A DNA stretch of 64,000 nt from Malachius bipustulatus (Eukaryota > Arthropoda > Insecta > Coleoptera > Melyridae): NCBI GenBank assembly GCA_910589415.1, contig OU342630.1, forward strand, positions 7,564,001-7,628,000, in the 5' to 3' direction. Under the pieces are notes generated by a model, which saw only the letters and a list, made by a program, of their open reading frames with translations, did not search any database and was not told where the DNA came from. Both the position numbers and the translations under genes were made by a program. This document shows, in pieces, positions 1 through 11,341 of this stretch (position 1 is the first letter of the stretch; the number at the start of each line of letters is the position of its first letter).

Positions 1-626
1 TTTTGCAAACTGTTTACTGCGTTTAAAAAAAACTGTTTGCAAACACCTGAAAAAAAACTGAACCATACTAAACATCTTTTATGAGATTAGATCAAATAAT
101 CACCTGCACAATTGAAAATTTGATTTCAAATTAAAAGAATGAAATAAAATTTTGGTTAGGTACGATCGACTAATTTATTTTATCACATAGCACCTCAGAA
201 AGATACAGATTTTTGTAGGAGACCAAAAATGGGCTAAATAGATGTATCTTTCAAACAAAAAAAACATGAACAGCGTTCCTGCTACCCTATCAACGATTAC
301 GATCGATTTTAATGGAGGATAGGGGTAGTTTAACCCCTTCCCGGGTTTCCGTCAAATTATCATTTACATCAGAAGTTAGTACTTTTAATAAGAAATTTAC
401 CTACCAAATTTCATCGGATTGGAATCAGCCGACTTTGAGCTATTTCAAAAAACCTAAAATTTTCAAAAGACTTTGAAGCCCTCTAACGGATAAACGAAGC
501 ACTGTGGTATAGAGATAAGTTTGGTCCGAGCGATTTTTTTTTACCTCAGTAATCTGTGGTTGCTCCATGTCCATGGAATATTGGGACACCCTGTATTAAT
601 TACTTATATTCATTAATTAACATTAA
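1..626. other. AT-rich flank, no gene recognised
   Basis: No open frame with recognisable similarity is visible. The 'gggacaccctgtat' motif near 583-596 looks like the end of one of the many inverted-repeat elements in this window that start ACAGGGTG, so the right part is probably transposon debris. Confidence 0.4.
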
Positions 627-2605
627 TATACAGGGTGAGTTTTTTTCAATGTTTAGTACAGGGATCTCGTAAACTACTGCAGTTAGAGGAACGGTTAAAT
701 GGGGAAAGAAGTGCAGTTTTATGAGCTTAATTCGAAACAGCTTTTGTTTTTTTGAAAATCTCCATGGCTTCCTAGATATTTAGCAAAAAGTAAATTCCGC
801 GGATTTCTTTACACCGAGATAGCAGTCTTATTATTGGGATTAGAGAAAAATCGTAAAGGAAAACCTTTTAGACGATTTTATAGACAATAAAACGGCGTTA
901 CAATTTTTTTTATTTGTTGTGTCATTTTCGAGCTATGACGTAAACTTGTGTTTTTTTAAATGTAAGTCATAGTTGGCTATGACATCATTCGATATGTCTT
1001 TTTTTTCTAAATACAACGATATAAAACTCGATATTGTTTTTTCGGGAAATAAAAAAGTTAGGACGGTTTTTAATTTTATTTCTTCAACTTAACTAGGCGG
1101 CCATGTAAGCATAACTGATAAACCTCAGTTGAATTTGAAATTATATAGTCCAATAAAGTCTAAAAAGTCATACGTATCGATTAAGAATACACATCCATTT
1201 GATAGTTCGATTTATTTTGTTTCATATACGTGGTTTTTATAGTAACCGTCCAGTTTGTCTAAACACTCCATCCCGCATAAATAAGTATACGTCAACATTG
1301 GTTTTGAATGAGAATCAAATGCACAACACAGAGGATACAATGTCATTACGTGAATAAATTTTATGTAGTTGTCAGTGGCTCTCAAACTGACGTAAGCGGT
1401 TCAATTTATTGTTTGAACGATTCCTTCAATAATTTACGCTCGTTCACAACTTGACATTTAACTGTTTGACATTTTCTGGTGAAATTAAAAATATTAATTC
1501 GGACGGTTAGTGTGACGTCACATCTGACTTTTTAAAGTTAATCCTACTATACATAGATAATTTTGCAGAATAATTTGTAATCCTCTATGCAAACAATTAT
1601 ACTTAAATAACTACAAATTTTCTAATAGCCATCTAGTAACTCTCTAGAAAATATTATGAAACATTTGAATATAAAGGGTTAACGACGATTAAAATATCTG
1701 CGAAAATATTGTTCCGCAGCCCTGACAGCATTCTTTTGACACTGAATATAACATTCTATCATATCACACGCTTCTCTTGGTTGGAAAACTCCATATTAGT
1801 AATTCACCTTGCAGGTTATACGATTTAAGAACTTCTGCAAAACCTGACTTCATACTTAAAGTTCAATGGAAATTATAAGCCTCTAAGTAACTAACTGTCA
1901 AATTTTATAGTTTCACTGTTTCTGTTGCTGTTGCTAAGCAACCGCCACATTTTGATATGAATATTTAGTCTAAAGTTGTTCTACAGCGTAGGTAGGTATT
2001 GTTACAAGATTTTTGAAAGATTAGAAGTAAAATTAATATTTTTTTAAAGTTCTCGAAAACTATAGCTATCCCGTTGAACTATTAATTCATTATAAGATTT
2101 TCAATTCAAAATTAACTATTAAATTCAGCGCCTATACCACGTATTTGAGGAAATAAAATTAAAAACCATCCTAACTTTTTTATTTCCCAAAAAAACGATA
2201 TCGAGTTTTATATCGTTGTATTTAGAAAAAAAAGACAAATCGAATGATGTCATAGCCAACTATGACTTACATTTAAAAAAACACAAGTTTACGTCATAGC
2301 TCGAAAATGACACAGCAAATAAAAAAAATTGTAACGCCGTTTTGTTGTCTATGAAGTCGTCTAAAATATTTTCTTTTACGATTTTTCTCTAATCCCAATA
2401 ATAAGACTGCTATCTCGGTGTAAAGAAATCCGCGGAATTTACTTTATGTTAAATATCTAGGAAGCCATGGAGATTTTCAAAAAAACAAAAGCTGTTTCGA
2501 ATTAAGCTCATAAAACTGCACTTCTTTCCCCATTTAACCGTTCCTCTAACTGCAGTAGTTTACGAGATCCCTGTACTAAACATTGAAAAAAACTCACCCT
2601 GTATA
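627..2605. mobile_element. foldback / long-TIR element (about 2 kb)
   Basis: The left arm (about 627-1082) reappears as reverse complement at about 2150-2605, giving inverted arms near 455 bp with only scattered mismatches. Both tips read TATACAGGGTGAGTTTTTTTC, consistent with insertion at TA. The central 1.07 kb is AT-rich and has no long open frame, so the element looks non-autonomous. The superfamily cannot be assigned from the termini; a TA target would suit Tc1/mariner-like mobilisation, but that is inference. Confidence 0.75.
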
Positions 2606-2629
2606 ATTATTGTTTGTAAGCTGATATAT

Positions 2630-3399
2630 TATACAGGATGTATCTAAATAACACCGAAAAAATTTAGGGGAGGATTCTTTGATAAAAAATAAACAAAAAA
2701 TTTCCTATTAACGTGTGTCTGGATATGCACCCTTTTTGAGATACAGGGTGTTAAAAAAATATTGTTTTTCGAGTTTTTTGAAGATATCTCGGGAACCGTA
2801 TAAGCCACAGAATTCAGCTTTTGTACAGATCTTATCATTGATATTAGCAACTATTTTAATGCTAACTACCTTTTTTAAGTATGCCAGTGCCGGAGAATTT
2901 TAGGGTTGGGGGGATTTTTTTGCCCCTAATATCTACGACACTGGGCGAATTGATATTTTAAAAGCAAACTTTTAACCGTCAATGTTTTCTACACAAAAAG
3001 ATACTCTTGGTTATAACTGCTAACGTGAGCTATTTTCGAGAAAAACGGGCATTTAAGATGAAAAACTCGCTTTGAATGTTTCAAGACAAGTGTCGAAAAA
3101 TTAACGGCAAAAAACGTCGCTCATTTCTGAGATCTCCGCTATAATGACACATGAAAAAACTCAGTATTAAAAAAGTAGCTATAAATATCAATGATATGAC
3201 ATTTACAAAAGGTGAGTTTCATATCTCAAACGGTTCTCCAAATATCTTCAAAAAACTGGTAAAATAATCTTTTTTTGACACCCTGTATCTCAAAAAGGGT
3301 GCATTTCTAGACACACGTTTATACGAAATTTTTTGTTTATTTTTGACCAAAGAATAAGCTCTTAAATTTTTTCGGTGTTATTTAGATACATCCTGTATA
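2630..3399. mobile_element. MITE family A, copy 1 (770 bp)
   Basis: The tip TATACAGGATGTATCTAAAT at 2630 matches the reverse complement of the end at 3399. The arms of about 150 bp include the segment 'gcaccctttttgagatacagggtg', repeated inverted near 3280-3310. The short ORFs inside are on both strands of the repeat and are not believable genes. A second, diverged copy lies at about 5010-5690 in the same orientation. Confidence 0.7.
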
Positions 3400-3618
3400 T
3401 TGCTTCACAAAAAATGTTTATTTCGACTTCCCGCAAAATTTACTTTTAGCACTTACAACGTTGTTGCAGCATAGGGTTCAATTGTTTTATTTGTTTTCTT
3501 AATGACTGCGATATTTAGAAGGAAAAAAATAGGAAACCGAAAATTTGAATACCTAACTATTACTGATTTTAAAATGCCTCTTATTATTAAAATATTGGTC
3601 TAATATTGATGAACATTG

Positions 3619-3765
3619 GTTTTTTATTGAAAAGGCACATGCACTGCAGGGGAATCCCTATGACGCTCTGGAAGTGGTGCATGAGCGGAGATATCGATTC
3701 ACGTTCACTTTGAATCGTTGCATGTTGTATTGTGCGAGGTGTAACAAGCTCGATGTATCACTCGA
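3619..3765 (-). mobile_element. 3' end of a non-LTR retrotransposon (fragment)
   Basis: On the - strand this carries the last codons and short A-rich tail of the ORF2 found at 44512-45965: both end in the motif VNRYLRSC followed by a Ser/Arg-rich tail, then TTTTCAATAAAAAA. Compared with that copy there is an internal loss of roughly 65 bp. Only about 150 bp remain, as expected for a 5'-truncated insertion. Confidence 0.7.
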
Positions 3766-4188
3766 TATCTGTTCCCTATGATGATAAGGAAAGAAGTAGC
3801 TATCCCTGCCAAGGAGGTGAACTTGGGTGGTTAAATTTGTCACGAAAATATGTCCCCCTCGATAACAAAATCGACCTGTTTCGGCGTTGTTCGCGAACAT
3901 CTTCAGTTTTAAAGTTATTAGACCTGGTACGTTTACGCTGGGCCACCCTGTACGTAATTATAATAAAAAAAATTGGGTCAGTAATACTATTTCATTCCGT
4001 CTTGCCAAATCAAAATCAAATAATTAAGCAGGCTTGTATGATTCTGTAAATATTTTTTTTATAAAAATATGATCTGCTCCATGGACTCTATTATCATCTT
4101 ACATGAAGAAAAATATATTTCTGCTACTACTTTTAAATACATATCAAGCAATTTTCTTTGTTTATGCAGTTTTTTTTTTCTTTTCCAG
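3766..4188. other. upstream region of the G12-like gene; no gene recognised
   Basis: The left half ends with GGGCCACCCTGTA near 3940-3952, a transposon-end motif common in this window. The right half is T-rich. A TATAAAA-like string at about 4061-4067 could serve as a core promoter, and a pyrimidine tract plus TTTTCCAG at 4181-4188 looks like a splice acceptor for the G12 exon. No first exon could be fixed. Confidence 0.35.
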
Positions 4189-4797
4189 ATTAAAGTACTC
4201 ATGATCTTTACTTTGATCGCTATAGGATGTATTCCCGTTTCCCTGTGTTCCGTTATGAATGACTTCAAGGACTTGCTTGAGTTAATCCCCGTCGAACAGA
4301 TTAAGGCCATCGCAAGTGATCATTTGCAAAACGATGCTGAGTTTGGAGACGCCGTTCGTTATCTTCAGGGTTCTGACTGGGCTGATCTCGTAGCCACTAC
4401 CAATGCCAATCCTGAATCTGTAGATTTCAAGAAGCATATGAAAACAGCTGGACTAGATCTGGACCTCATCTCTAGTATTCTGAATGCCTACATCAAGACT
4501 CTCCATCCAGGAATCAGTCCAGGTCATGAAAAGAATTTGAGATCGTTTTTGGATGCAGTTGAGAAAATCATCCCTGAAGATAAGTTACAGATATTGGTGA
4601 AAGATAAGATGGAAAACAGCAAGGATTTTCAGAAGTTCTACAAACAAATTTCAAGTGAAGAGTCCAAGAAACTTTTCGAGGAAATGAGAGCCCAGCCAGA
4701 TGTACAGAAGATATTTATTACACTGACTAATATGGGGGTTAAAGTTCAGGAATTTCTGAAAGATATCTATGAATTCTTGGGATGGGGTAAACCCTAA
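4189..4797 (+). CDS. G12-like secreted midgut protein (insect allergen-related repeat), main exon
   Basis: The frame gives about 200 residues: a hydrophobic leader (MIFTLIAIGCIPVSLCS) then one copy of the helical insect allergen-related repeat (Ins_allergen_rp / G12 / Bla g 1-like family), including FKDLLELIP, AVRYLQGSDW and a C-terminal amphipathic stretch. Members are mostly midgut-expressed, secreted proteins thought to bind lipid or line the gut; a single-repeat protein of about 200 residues is normal for the G12 subgroup. The exon probably starts at 4189 after TTTTCCAG in phase 0, so an upstream mini-exon may supply the true start; otherwise the ATG at 4201 works. Stop TAA at 4795-4797. 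The gene lies between two copies of one MITE family. The family is clear; the start is not. Confidence 0.8.
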   Translation: MKVLMIFTLIAIGCIPVSLCSVMNDFKDLLELIPVEQIKAIASDHLQNDAEFGDAVRYLQGSDWADLVATTNANPESVDFKKHMKTAGLDLDLISSILNAYIKTLHPGISPGHEKNLRSFLDAVEKIIPEDKLQILVKDKMENSKDFQKFYKQISSEESKKLFEEMRAQPDVQKIFITLTNMGVKVQEFLKDIYEFLGWGKP

Positions 4798-4857
4798 GTT
4801 ACATTGTTGATGGAATAGATGATTTTTTTTTAAATTGATCTGTTTCAATAATGGTTT

Positions 4858-4863
4858 AATAAA
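4858..4863 (+). promoter_or_regulatory. polyadenylation signal AATAAA of the G12-like gene
   Basis: A canonical AATAAA sits 61 bp past the stop codon, followed about 15-25 bp on by a T/G-containing stretch. The spacing fits a short insect 3' UTR. Confidence 0.65.
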
Positions 4864-5009
4864 ATACGTGGTAAATTAATTGTTTTCGAGTGACAGTATT
4901 TTCAAAAGACTACTTATAATACAATATACATACTATGTTTTTAAATATTATTTAAAATACATAAGTAATCATATCTACTACGAATTAACAAATTTCTTAA
5001 AATACTTTA

Positions 5010-5690
5010 AGGTGTTTAAAAAATTTGAAGGGAAAAAATTTAAGGGCTGATTCTTTGGTAAAAAATAAACATTTTTTTTTTATTAAGGTGTGTCTGGAAT
5101 GCACCCTTTTTGAGATATACTTGGTGAAAAAAAAATGATTATTTTTATAGTTATTTGAAGATATCTCGAGAACCGTATAAGATAAAGAATTCAGCTTATG
5201 TAGAGATCTTATCATTGATATTATCAACTATTTTAATGCTAACTTAACTTTCTTAAATATGCCAGTGGCGGGGATTTTTGGGGTTGGGTAGGATTTTTTT
5301 GACCCTAATATCTACGACACAGGCCAATCTCTATTTTGAAAGCGCACTTTTACCCGCCAGTATTTTCTATATAAAAGAGGTACTCTTGGTCTTTTGGTCA
5401 TAACTGTTAACGTGAACCGTTTTCGAGAAAAAGGGTAGTTTTCGATGAAAAACTCGCTTTGGATGTTTCAAGAAAACTGTCGGAACATAAAGGACAAAAC
5501 TTTTCTCCATCCTAAGATCTCTGCAAATGATCTTAGATGTTCCCCAGATATCTTAAAAAACTGTGAAAATAATCTTTTTTTGACACCCTGTATCTCAAAA
5601 CAGTGCATTCCCAGACACACGTCAATAGAAATTTTTTGTTTATTTTTGACCAAAGAATAATTAGCCCTCAAGTCTTTCTGCGTTATTTAG
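5010..5690. mobile_element. MITE family A, copy 2
   Basis: A diverged copy of the element at 2630-3399 in the same orientation. Shared landmarks are the inverted GCACCCTTTTTGAGATA arms, the central 'cctaatatctacgacac' and 'tactcttggt...taactg' segments, and the TTTTTTGACACCCTGTATCTC arm. The tips are eroded. Confidence 0.65.
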
Positions 5691-5749
5691 TATGATTGAT
5701 TATATTTTTTCAGTTAACTGCTTAAGTAGTTTTTTTTTGCACTGGTAAC

Positions 5750-6790
5750 CATCCACCTAAACAGTAACTTATTCGCGTGAGTTAATTCGATAATTTCCGC
5801 TTCTTCGCTTTCAACATCCTCCTTCAATATTTATTTAAACAATGATAACAAAATTATTATTGAATGCTGCCTTCGCTAGTCCACGTTCACCTGACGAATA
5901 TTGACATATTTTAATAGATAAAGCTTTCCTAGCTGCGTCAAACACGAGCGCAAAACGCCTGCGGTACACGCAGGGCGATTCACGCAGTGTGGGTTGCGTG
6001 AACAGTGTTTTCCAACTTGCGCAAATCAGTTCAAATTAAGACGTATTATTTATTTTGGTAATAATATTATGAGAAAAGGAGTTCTTCTAGATCTCATTAC
6101 GATGAAGAAGAAGTATTTATAATTCCTTATTATAAAGAATTTTGTTGAAAAAAGACGAATCTAGCGAATTTAATTCGATTTTGTGTCTTTTAAACCATTA
6201 TTTTTGTAGCCTTTTAATTTTACATCGTATATTATGAGTAATCCAGCCACCAGTTCAAACAACAGTTCATCTTCAGCTGCAGAAAATATTGGTTGAGGTT
6301 CTTTGCCTGATATATTCAATATTAAAATCAAAAAAACCAATAACTTCCGCAATGCGTCGCGTGACTGACTGCTCTCGAGGCAGAGCCGACGTTTCACGCG
6401 AGCGCACACCGTCCAATGCTGCGGAGCACGCACTGTAGGAAAACGGTCTGATTTAAACCATACATGAGCAGTGTTGGGCGTGTTACGCGTGCGTCGTACG
6501 CAGTGCGTTATACGCAGCTAGGAAAACGTAGCTTAAGCGGATTGGACGAAAACAGAAGTTCAAATTATTTGATTGGCTTACCGAAATCTGGATTGTAACC
6601 TTTATCAATGTTACTATTGGAAGGCGAAAAAGTTCTTACTGCGCAGAAAGAGTGGTTACCTTCCCAGACTCCATAAATATTTGTCGTCCAATAACAACAA
6701 TGTTAGTCGATGTCCACGTTACAAAAACAGTGAACCAGATAAGGCTGATAAGTAGGCTTAGGATAATTATGCATTTGCATACTTGCATAT
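5750..6790. repeat. degenerate dispersed repeat shared with 57.2-58.0 kb
   Basis: Segments either side of the 5922-6533 MITE match the 57.84-58.03 kb region as reverse complement (the 'cgctagtccacgtt' and 'caaattatttgattggctta' blocks). The stretch near 6630-6750 matches 57.20-57.34 kb in the same orientation ('aaccagataaggctgataag'). The mixed orientation suggests an inverted-repeat element or a local rearrangement. No coding capacity seen. Confidence 0.55.
5922..6533. mobile_element. PIF/Harbinger-like MITE with TAA target duplication
   Basis: The ends AGCTTTCCTAGCTGCGT and (inverted) AGCTACGTTTTCCTAGCTGCGT flank a 612-bp insert, bounded by TAA at 5919-5921 and 6534-6536. The homologous repeat at about 57905-57929 lacks the insert, which supports the boundaries. 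A 3-bp TAA/TTA duplication is typical of PIF/Harbinger. The terminal parts are rich in GCGT/ACGC motifs and much more GC-rich than the flanks. Open frames inside are fragmentary. Confidence 0.65.
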
Positions 6791-7298
6791 GCAAGTGCAT
6801 ATTTTTGAAATGTTTTATAATAAATGCATATATTCGGTGTTTTGGGCTTAAATGTATAATTTGATACTAACTGGTCCATTAATAGGTATATTTAACTATA
6901 TCTATAATTTTTGTAATGGGAGATAAAAAAAAATGTAAAATAAGATAAACTTTTGTAAATATCTCCCAAGTATAATGTACACCAGGACCAGGTGAAATAT
7001 TTAGGTACACCAGGTGCACATATTGTAGAATTTATCAAATATAGGAAAATATAAATTACTGAACAGGAATAAGTTGAGAAATTAGTCACGATCATAAAAA
7101 CCAGGTAAGCATAATAATGTGCTTAATGGGGTTTAAACCAACCTATAATAGATCCTATTCTAAGAAATGTTTCTTCAAAATCATTTGGCTTGGGATAACA
7201 TTTAGCAGTTCAGTTTTGAGTTTTCAGTCTAGTCTAGTCTAGTGCCTTACCCAGTCTATAATATCATTTTGTTTGTGATATACTGTTTTAATATAAAT
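6791..7298. other. AT-rich segment, nothing firm
   Basis: Contains a short palindrome of TGCATATGCAAG motifs around 6770-6810 and a small CAGGTG/ACCAGG repeat near 6990-7020. No gene or RNA recognised. The last 80 bp may be the leader of the BED-finger ORF. Confidence 0.3.
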
Positions 7299-7726
7299 AT
7301 GCCAAAAGAAAAGAAAAGTGTCAGTGAAATGTTAAATACACTCGTAAAAACTTACAGTGATTTTACAACTGATGGGAACATTTTATTTTGTAAATATTGT
7401 GAAATTCCTGTTGCCATTAAAAAAAAATTTCAAGTGATACAGCATCTTCAAACAGGAAAACATGTGAGCAGCAAGAGTCGAAAAAGTAGAATCAAGCAAC
7501 ATCAAACCCTGATTTCTACTCTACCTAAGCCTGGACCAAAACGTTCGGAATTTAACGAAGAATTATGCAAAGCATTAATTCGTGCCGACATACCATTGTC
7601 TAAATTAAGCAATGAAATATTTAGAAATTTTTTGCAAGAACATACCCAGCAGAATATTCCGAACGAGTCAACGTTACGAAAAAAAAAACAGCAATTGGCA
7701 AGTTGCGAGAAAAAGCACAAAATGCC
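7299..7726 (+). pseudogene. BED-type zinc-finger protein, N-terminal part; probable hAT-family transposase, cut by gap
   Basis: From the ATG at 7299 (MPKEKKSVSEML) the protein has a BED-like finger, CKYC then H-x5-H in QHLQTGKH (about residues 30-58), followed by a helical region with the motif LSNEIFRNFLQEHT. This architecture occurs in hAT transposases and in host proteins derived from them (CGGBP1-like). After STLRK near a run of nine A the frame looks less natural, so an indel may be present. The assembly gap begins at 7727, and nothing recognisable of a catalytic RNase-H-like domain is visible beyond it. Functional or dead cannot be decided. Confidence 0.55.
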
Positions 7727-8226
7727 NNNNNNNNNNNNNNNNNNNNNNNNNNNNNNNNNNNNNNNNNNNNNNNNNNNNNNNNNNNNNNNNNNNNNNNNNN
7801 NNNNNNNNNNNNNNNNNNNNNNNNNNNNNNNNNNNNNNNNNNNNNNNNNNNNNNNNNNNNNNNNNNNNNNNNNNNNNNNNNNNNNNNNNNNNNNNNNNNN
7901 NNNNNNNNNNNNNNNNNNNNNNNNNNNNNNNNNNNNNNNNNNNNNNNNNNNNNNNNNNNNNNNNNNNNNNNNNNNNNNNNNNNNNNNNNNNNNNNNNNNN
8001 NNNNNNNNNNNNNNNNNNNNNNNNNNNNNNNNNNNNNNNNNNNNNNNNNNNNNNNNNNNNNNNNNNNNNNNNNNNNNNNNNNNNNNNNNNNNNNNNNNNN
8101 NNNNNNNNNNNNNNNNNNNNNNNNNNNNNNNNNNNNNNNNNNNNNNNNNNNNNNNNNNNNNNNNNNNNNNNNNNNNNNNNNNNNNNNNNNNNNNNNNNNN
8201 NNNNNNNNNNNNNNNNNNNNNNNNNN
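7727..8226. other. assembly gap (500 N)
   Basis: Exactly 500 N. The round number suggests a placeholder, so the true distance is unknown. Translations across it have no meaning. Confidence 0.99.
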
Positions 8227-9500
8227 AAACCAAAGAGACGCCATCTTGGAAGTCCTTCATTCGTAAATTCATTCGGGATAACTACGGAAAAGCGCACGCT
8301 ACAAGCGATAATCACGACTCCCGTTTTATTGGTCGATAAGGCATATTATGTTGCCATACAAACTTTTTGGTGGTGGCTACAGACGCAATAAATTCACCAA
8401 TCATACTTTTGCATTAAATGTCAACCAAACATCAGAAAATGTCACGTTTTGGCGAAGATTTTCTAGTTCGCTGTGTAATATAATTAAAACAACAAGTGAA
8501 ATCGTGATTATCAAAAATCACATAGGCTTACACTCGACATGTTGTCAAAAATGAAACCTTGCGAACAAGTCAATATATGTTTAGGCATTCACGCAATTAA
8601 TAAGTTACTCGTAGTTTATCACATCGTAAAATATCACAGGTAATTCTGCTGAATTCGTATTAAAAACTATTAAAATCAAAAACCTTAATCAGTATTTAGT
8701 GCGTCACTGTCACTGTCAATCCGATCAGCTGGACGGCAATCTTATCGTATCAATCTAAGCCTAAAAGACGCGAGTTGTACTTCCGTCTCACTCTCGCTCA
8801 TCTTTTTAGAATTGCTGACGATTCAAACGTATTTCTGACAATACGTCCCAATTTAACTCGATTAGCTATGCAATGCAATAGAAGGAGTAAGAAATATAAC
8901 GAGATGATATATCCTCAGTTATCACAACGGACAACACTCACTGGACAAACCATAAATATTATTTCAGAAGACTTTATCTTAACTTCATAGGTTTATTATG
9001 TATCCTCATATATTAATCATTTACATTATTTTCCATTATGTTAATTAGTACATAATAAGAACAGTTGAATGATTATACTAATAACCTTTAACTCTCAAAA
9101 ATTTCAAGAAGCAAATAAGAAAAATGGCGCAGATATTAGATTTTTTTACATGATGTTTATCGTTCTAAAATTTAAAAAAATCGGTTTTAAAAACTCCCCT
9201 GTAACCTTTTTCGAATTTATTGAAGGTAGTGTAAAAAATTAAAATTTTTGGTGTAAAGTGGCGGGCATAGAAAAACGGACAAAATTGTTAAATTTTCCCA
9301 ATTTTTGTTTTGTTTTGTTAAATTCAACAATCCACCAAAATCGCATAAAAATACAATACTTATGCGATTGATGCCCAAAGTTTTATTTTATATAGACCTT
9401 TTACACCCTGCATGGAAGGTATATTCCTAATTGAAAACTTACATCAGGAAAGTTCCATCACTATTTTGAGCCAAATAATCTGTGACCGACAACTTGACGA
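8227..9500. other. no gene recognised
   Basis: Short frames at 8227-8554 and 8775-8990 show no known motif. A 'ttttacaccctgcat' string near 9399 resembles a transposon end. Nothing else can be supported. Confidence 0.3.
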
Positions 9501-9522
9501 ACCTTTCCGTAGCTAGTGTTGC

Positions 9523-9652
9523 CCGAGACGAGACTAGACGGACTTGGGGTTAGTCTCGTATCGTCTCGTTACTTCGAGACGAGACCGGTGGTCAGTCTCG
9601 GTCTCGATACTCAGTCTCGTCTTGTCTCGTCTCGTCTGGTCTCGTCTCTACA
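9523..9652. repeat. GAGAC/GTCTC array, left end of the foldback element
   Basis: About 130 bp dominated by the pentamer GAGAC and its complement GTCTC in both orientations (runs such as GTCTCGTCTCGTCTGGTCTC). Because both orientations are mixed, the array can fold on itself as well as pair with the right-end array. Confidence 0.8.
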
Positions 9653-11187
9653 GGGAAAGTCTTTGACGGCGCATTTCCTCAACTATACATTGTATGGGGC
9701 AATTTGTGCAGCACAAGAAAAAAAACATTTTCTTGTAGATTGGTCGAGATATACGAAGAAGTTTACAATTGTTGAACTTCTTTAATATTGATAGCTATAA
9801 AGAATTTGTTTGCTTAAAACAGAGAATATGGGGCCTCTTCTTTAAAATACCAAAGAATTATTTTCTCAAAAGCACAGTTTAAATTTATAATATGAAACGA
9901 AATTAACTTCAATTTTCTTAAATCCCACCAATAAAAAAAACTGAAGTTAATTTCATTCATACATCAGTGTATCTCACTGAAGATGAACACGCACCCCTTT
10001 ATTTTCGCTATTTGAAGAAGTCGGGGTTTGAAACTTTGTACAGTCATACAAACTGATGAGCCACACTTTTTACGATTTCTAACCGAAATTTGATCTCTAA
10101 ACCCCGCCTATTACGTCTTCGAAAATACGCTACATTTATTATCAATAATTTGCTTCAAGTTAGAGACACCGAAGAAAGTTACCAAAAAAAGTAGTTCTAA
10201 ATATTGGTTAATTGATTATTTTTTTTTTAATATTTGTAAGAAATTTATTTTATCAACACATTTGATTGCGTCTTAGTCATCCAGGCCTGAAAATTACTTA
10301 ATTTCCGAGTCCCTATATTGTTCAATTCCACCCCGAGCAACTTTAGGGGAGGTAAAGAACGCCTTAGGTAAAAAAGCAACTTTGAGCTAGCAGCCAGCTA
10401 GCTCAAAAATGAAATTAACTAAATATTTCGGCAATGCACACAAATGACCAGCATCACAGATCAAGGAAAATTCACAGGTATTTTAACAGTTTTTATTAAT
10501 GAATAAAAAAAAATATTCACAACAAGTAGAATTTTTTTTTCTACTTTTTTCAGTGTTACTTAGGTAATTCAAGTGTTACAGGAAACACTTTTTCCTGTAA
10601 CTTTTTTTGATATCTCTATCGCGAAGCAAAATAGCGATAATCCGCTCTCTTTGGGAACATATAGTAGGCGGGGTGTAGAGATCAAATTTCAGTTTGATAT
10701 CGTGAAAAGTGTGGCTCCATCAGTGGCTGTACAAAATTTCGAACCTCGACTTCTCCAAGTAGCGTAAATACAGGAGTGTATTCATCTTAAATGCGACACA
10801 CTGTATAAGTTTAATCCGCGTGCTTTTGAAAAAAAGGATTATATTTGAAAGAAGAGCCTCTATTTTAAGCGAACAAATTCTTTAAAACTGATAATATTAA
10901 AGTAGTTGTTAATAATAAAGAATACTATCGACAACAAGTTGACCACAAATTTTAACATCTTAAAAACAATCTTAACAACATTAAAAATAGTTTTAGATAA
11001 CATTTTAGTTTTCATTTTTTCTCGACTCACTATTTAAAAATATGTAGGCAGTTGAATTCCCAATTGACAAACAAGCCTTAAAAAGATCAATCAATGTACC
11101 CTTTTCATATAAAAGAGTTGGGGTTATATCAATCCTGCAGTTTCCATTCAGTGTAAGAAATATTATTATTTCAAAACCTAAAAAACT

Positions 11188-11341
11188 CGAGAGTCTTGGC
11201 GAGACTAGACAACAGTCTCGGAGAGACTCGTAGATGGTCTCGTCTCTTCGAGGCTAGACGAGACGAGATTCGATTCCGGTGTCGTCTCGAAAATATGAGA
11301 CGAGACGAGACTAGTTTCGTCTGGTCTCGAGTCTCGCGGCA
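11188..11341. repeat. GAGAC/GTCTC array, right end of the foldback element
   Basis: Same pentamer composition as 9523-9652, ending GGTCTCGAGTCTCGCGGC. Pairs with the left array across the element. Confidence 0.8.

Noticed and set aside
4103..4198. An alternative leader, MKKNIFLLLLLNTYQ, just upstream of the G12 exon
   Set aside because: It looks like a signal peptide but is out of frame with the G12 domain, and no intron of plausible length could join them.
7502..8391. Several ORFs of 187-365 codons across the gap on both strands
   Set aside because: They are mostly N translated as X; only the part before 7727 has real sequence.
9516..9785. 89-codon ORF with repeated RLVSS
   Set aside because: Translation of the GTCTC array; not a gene.
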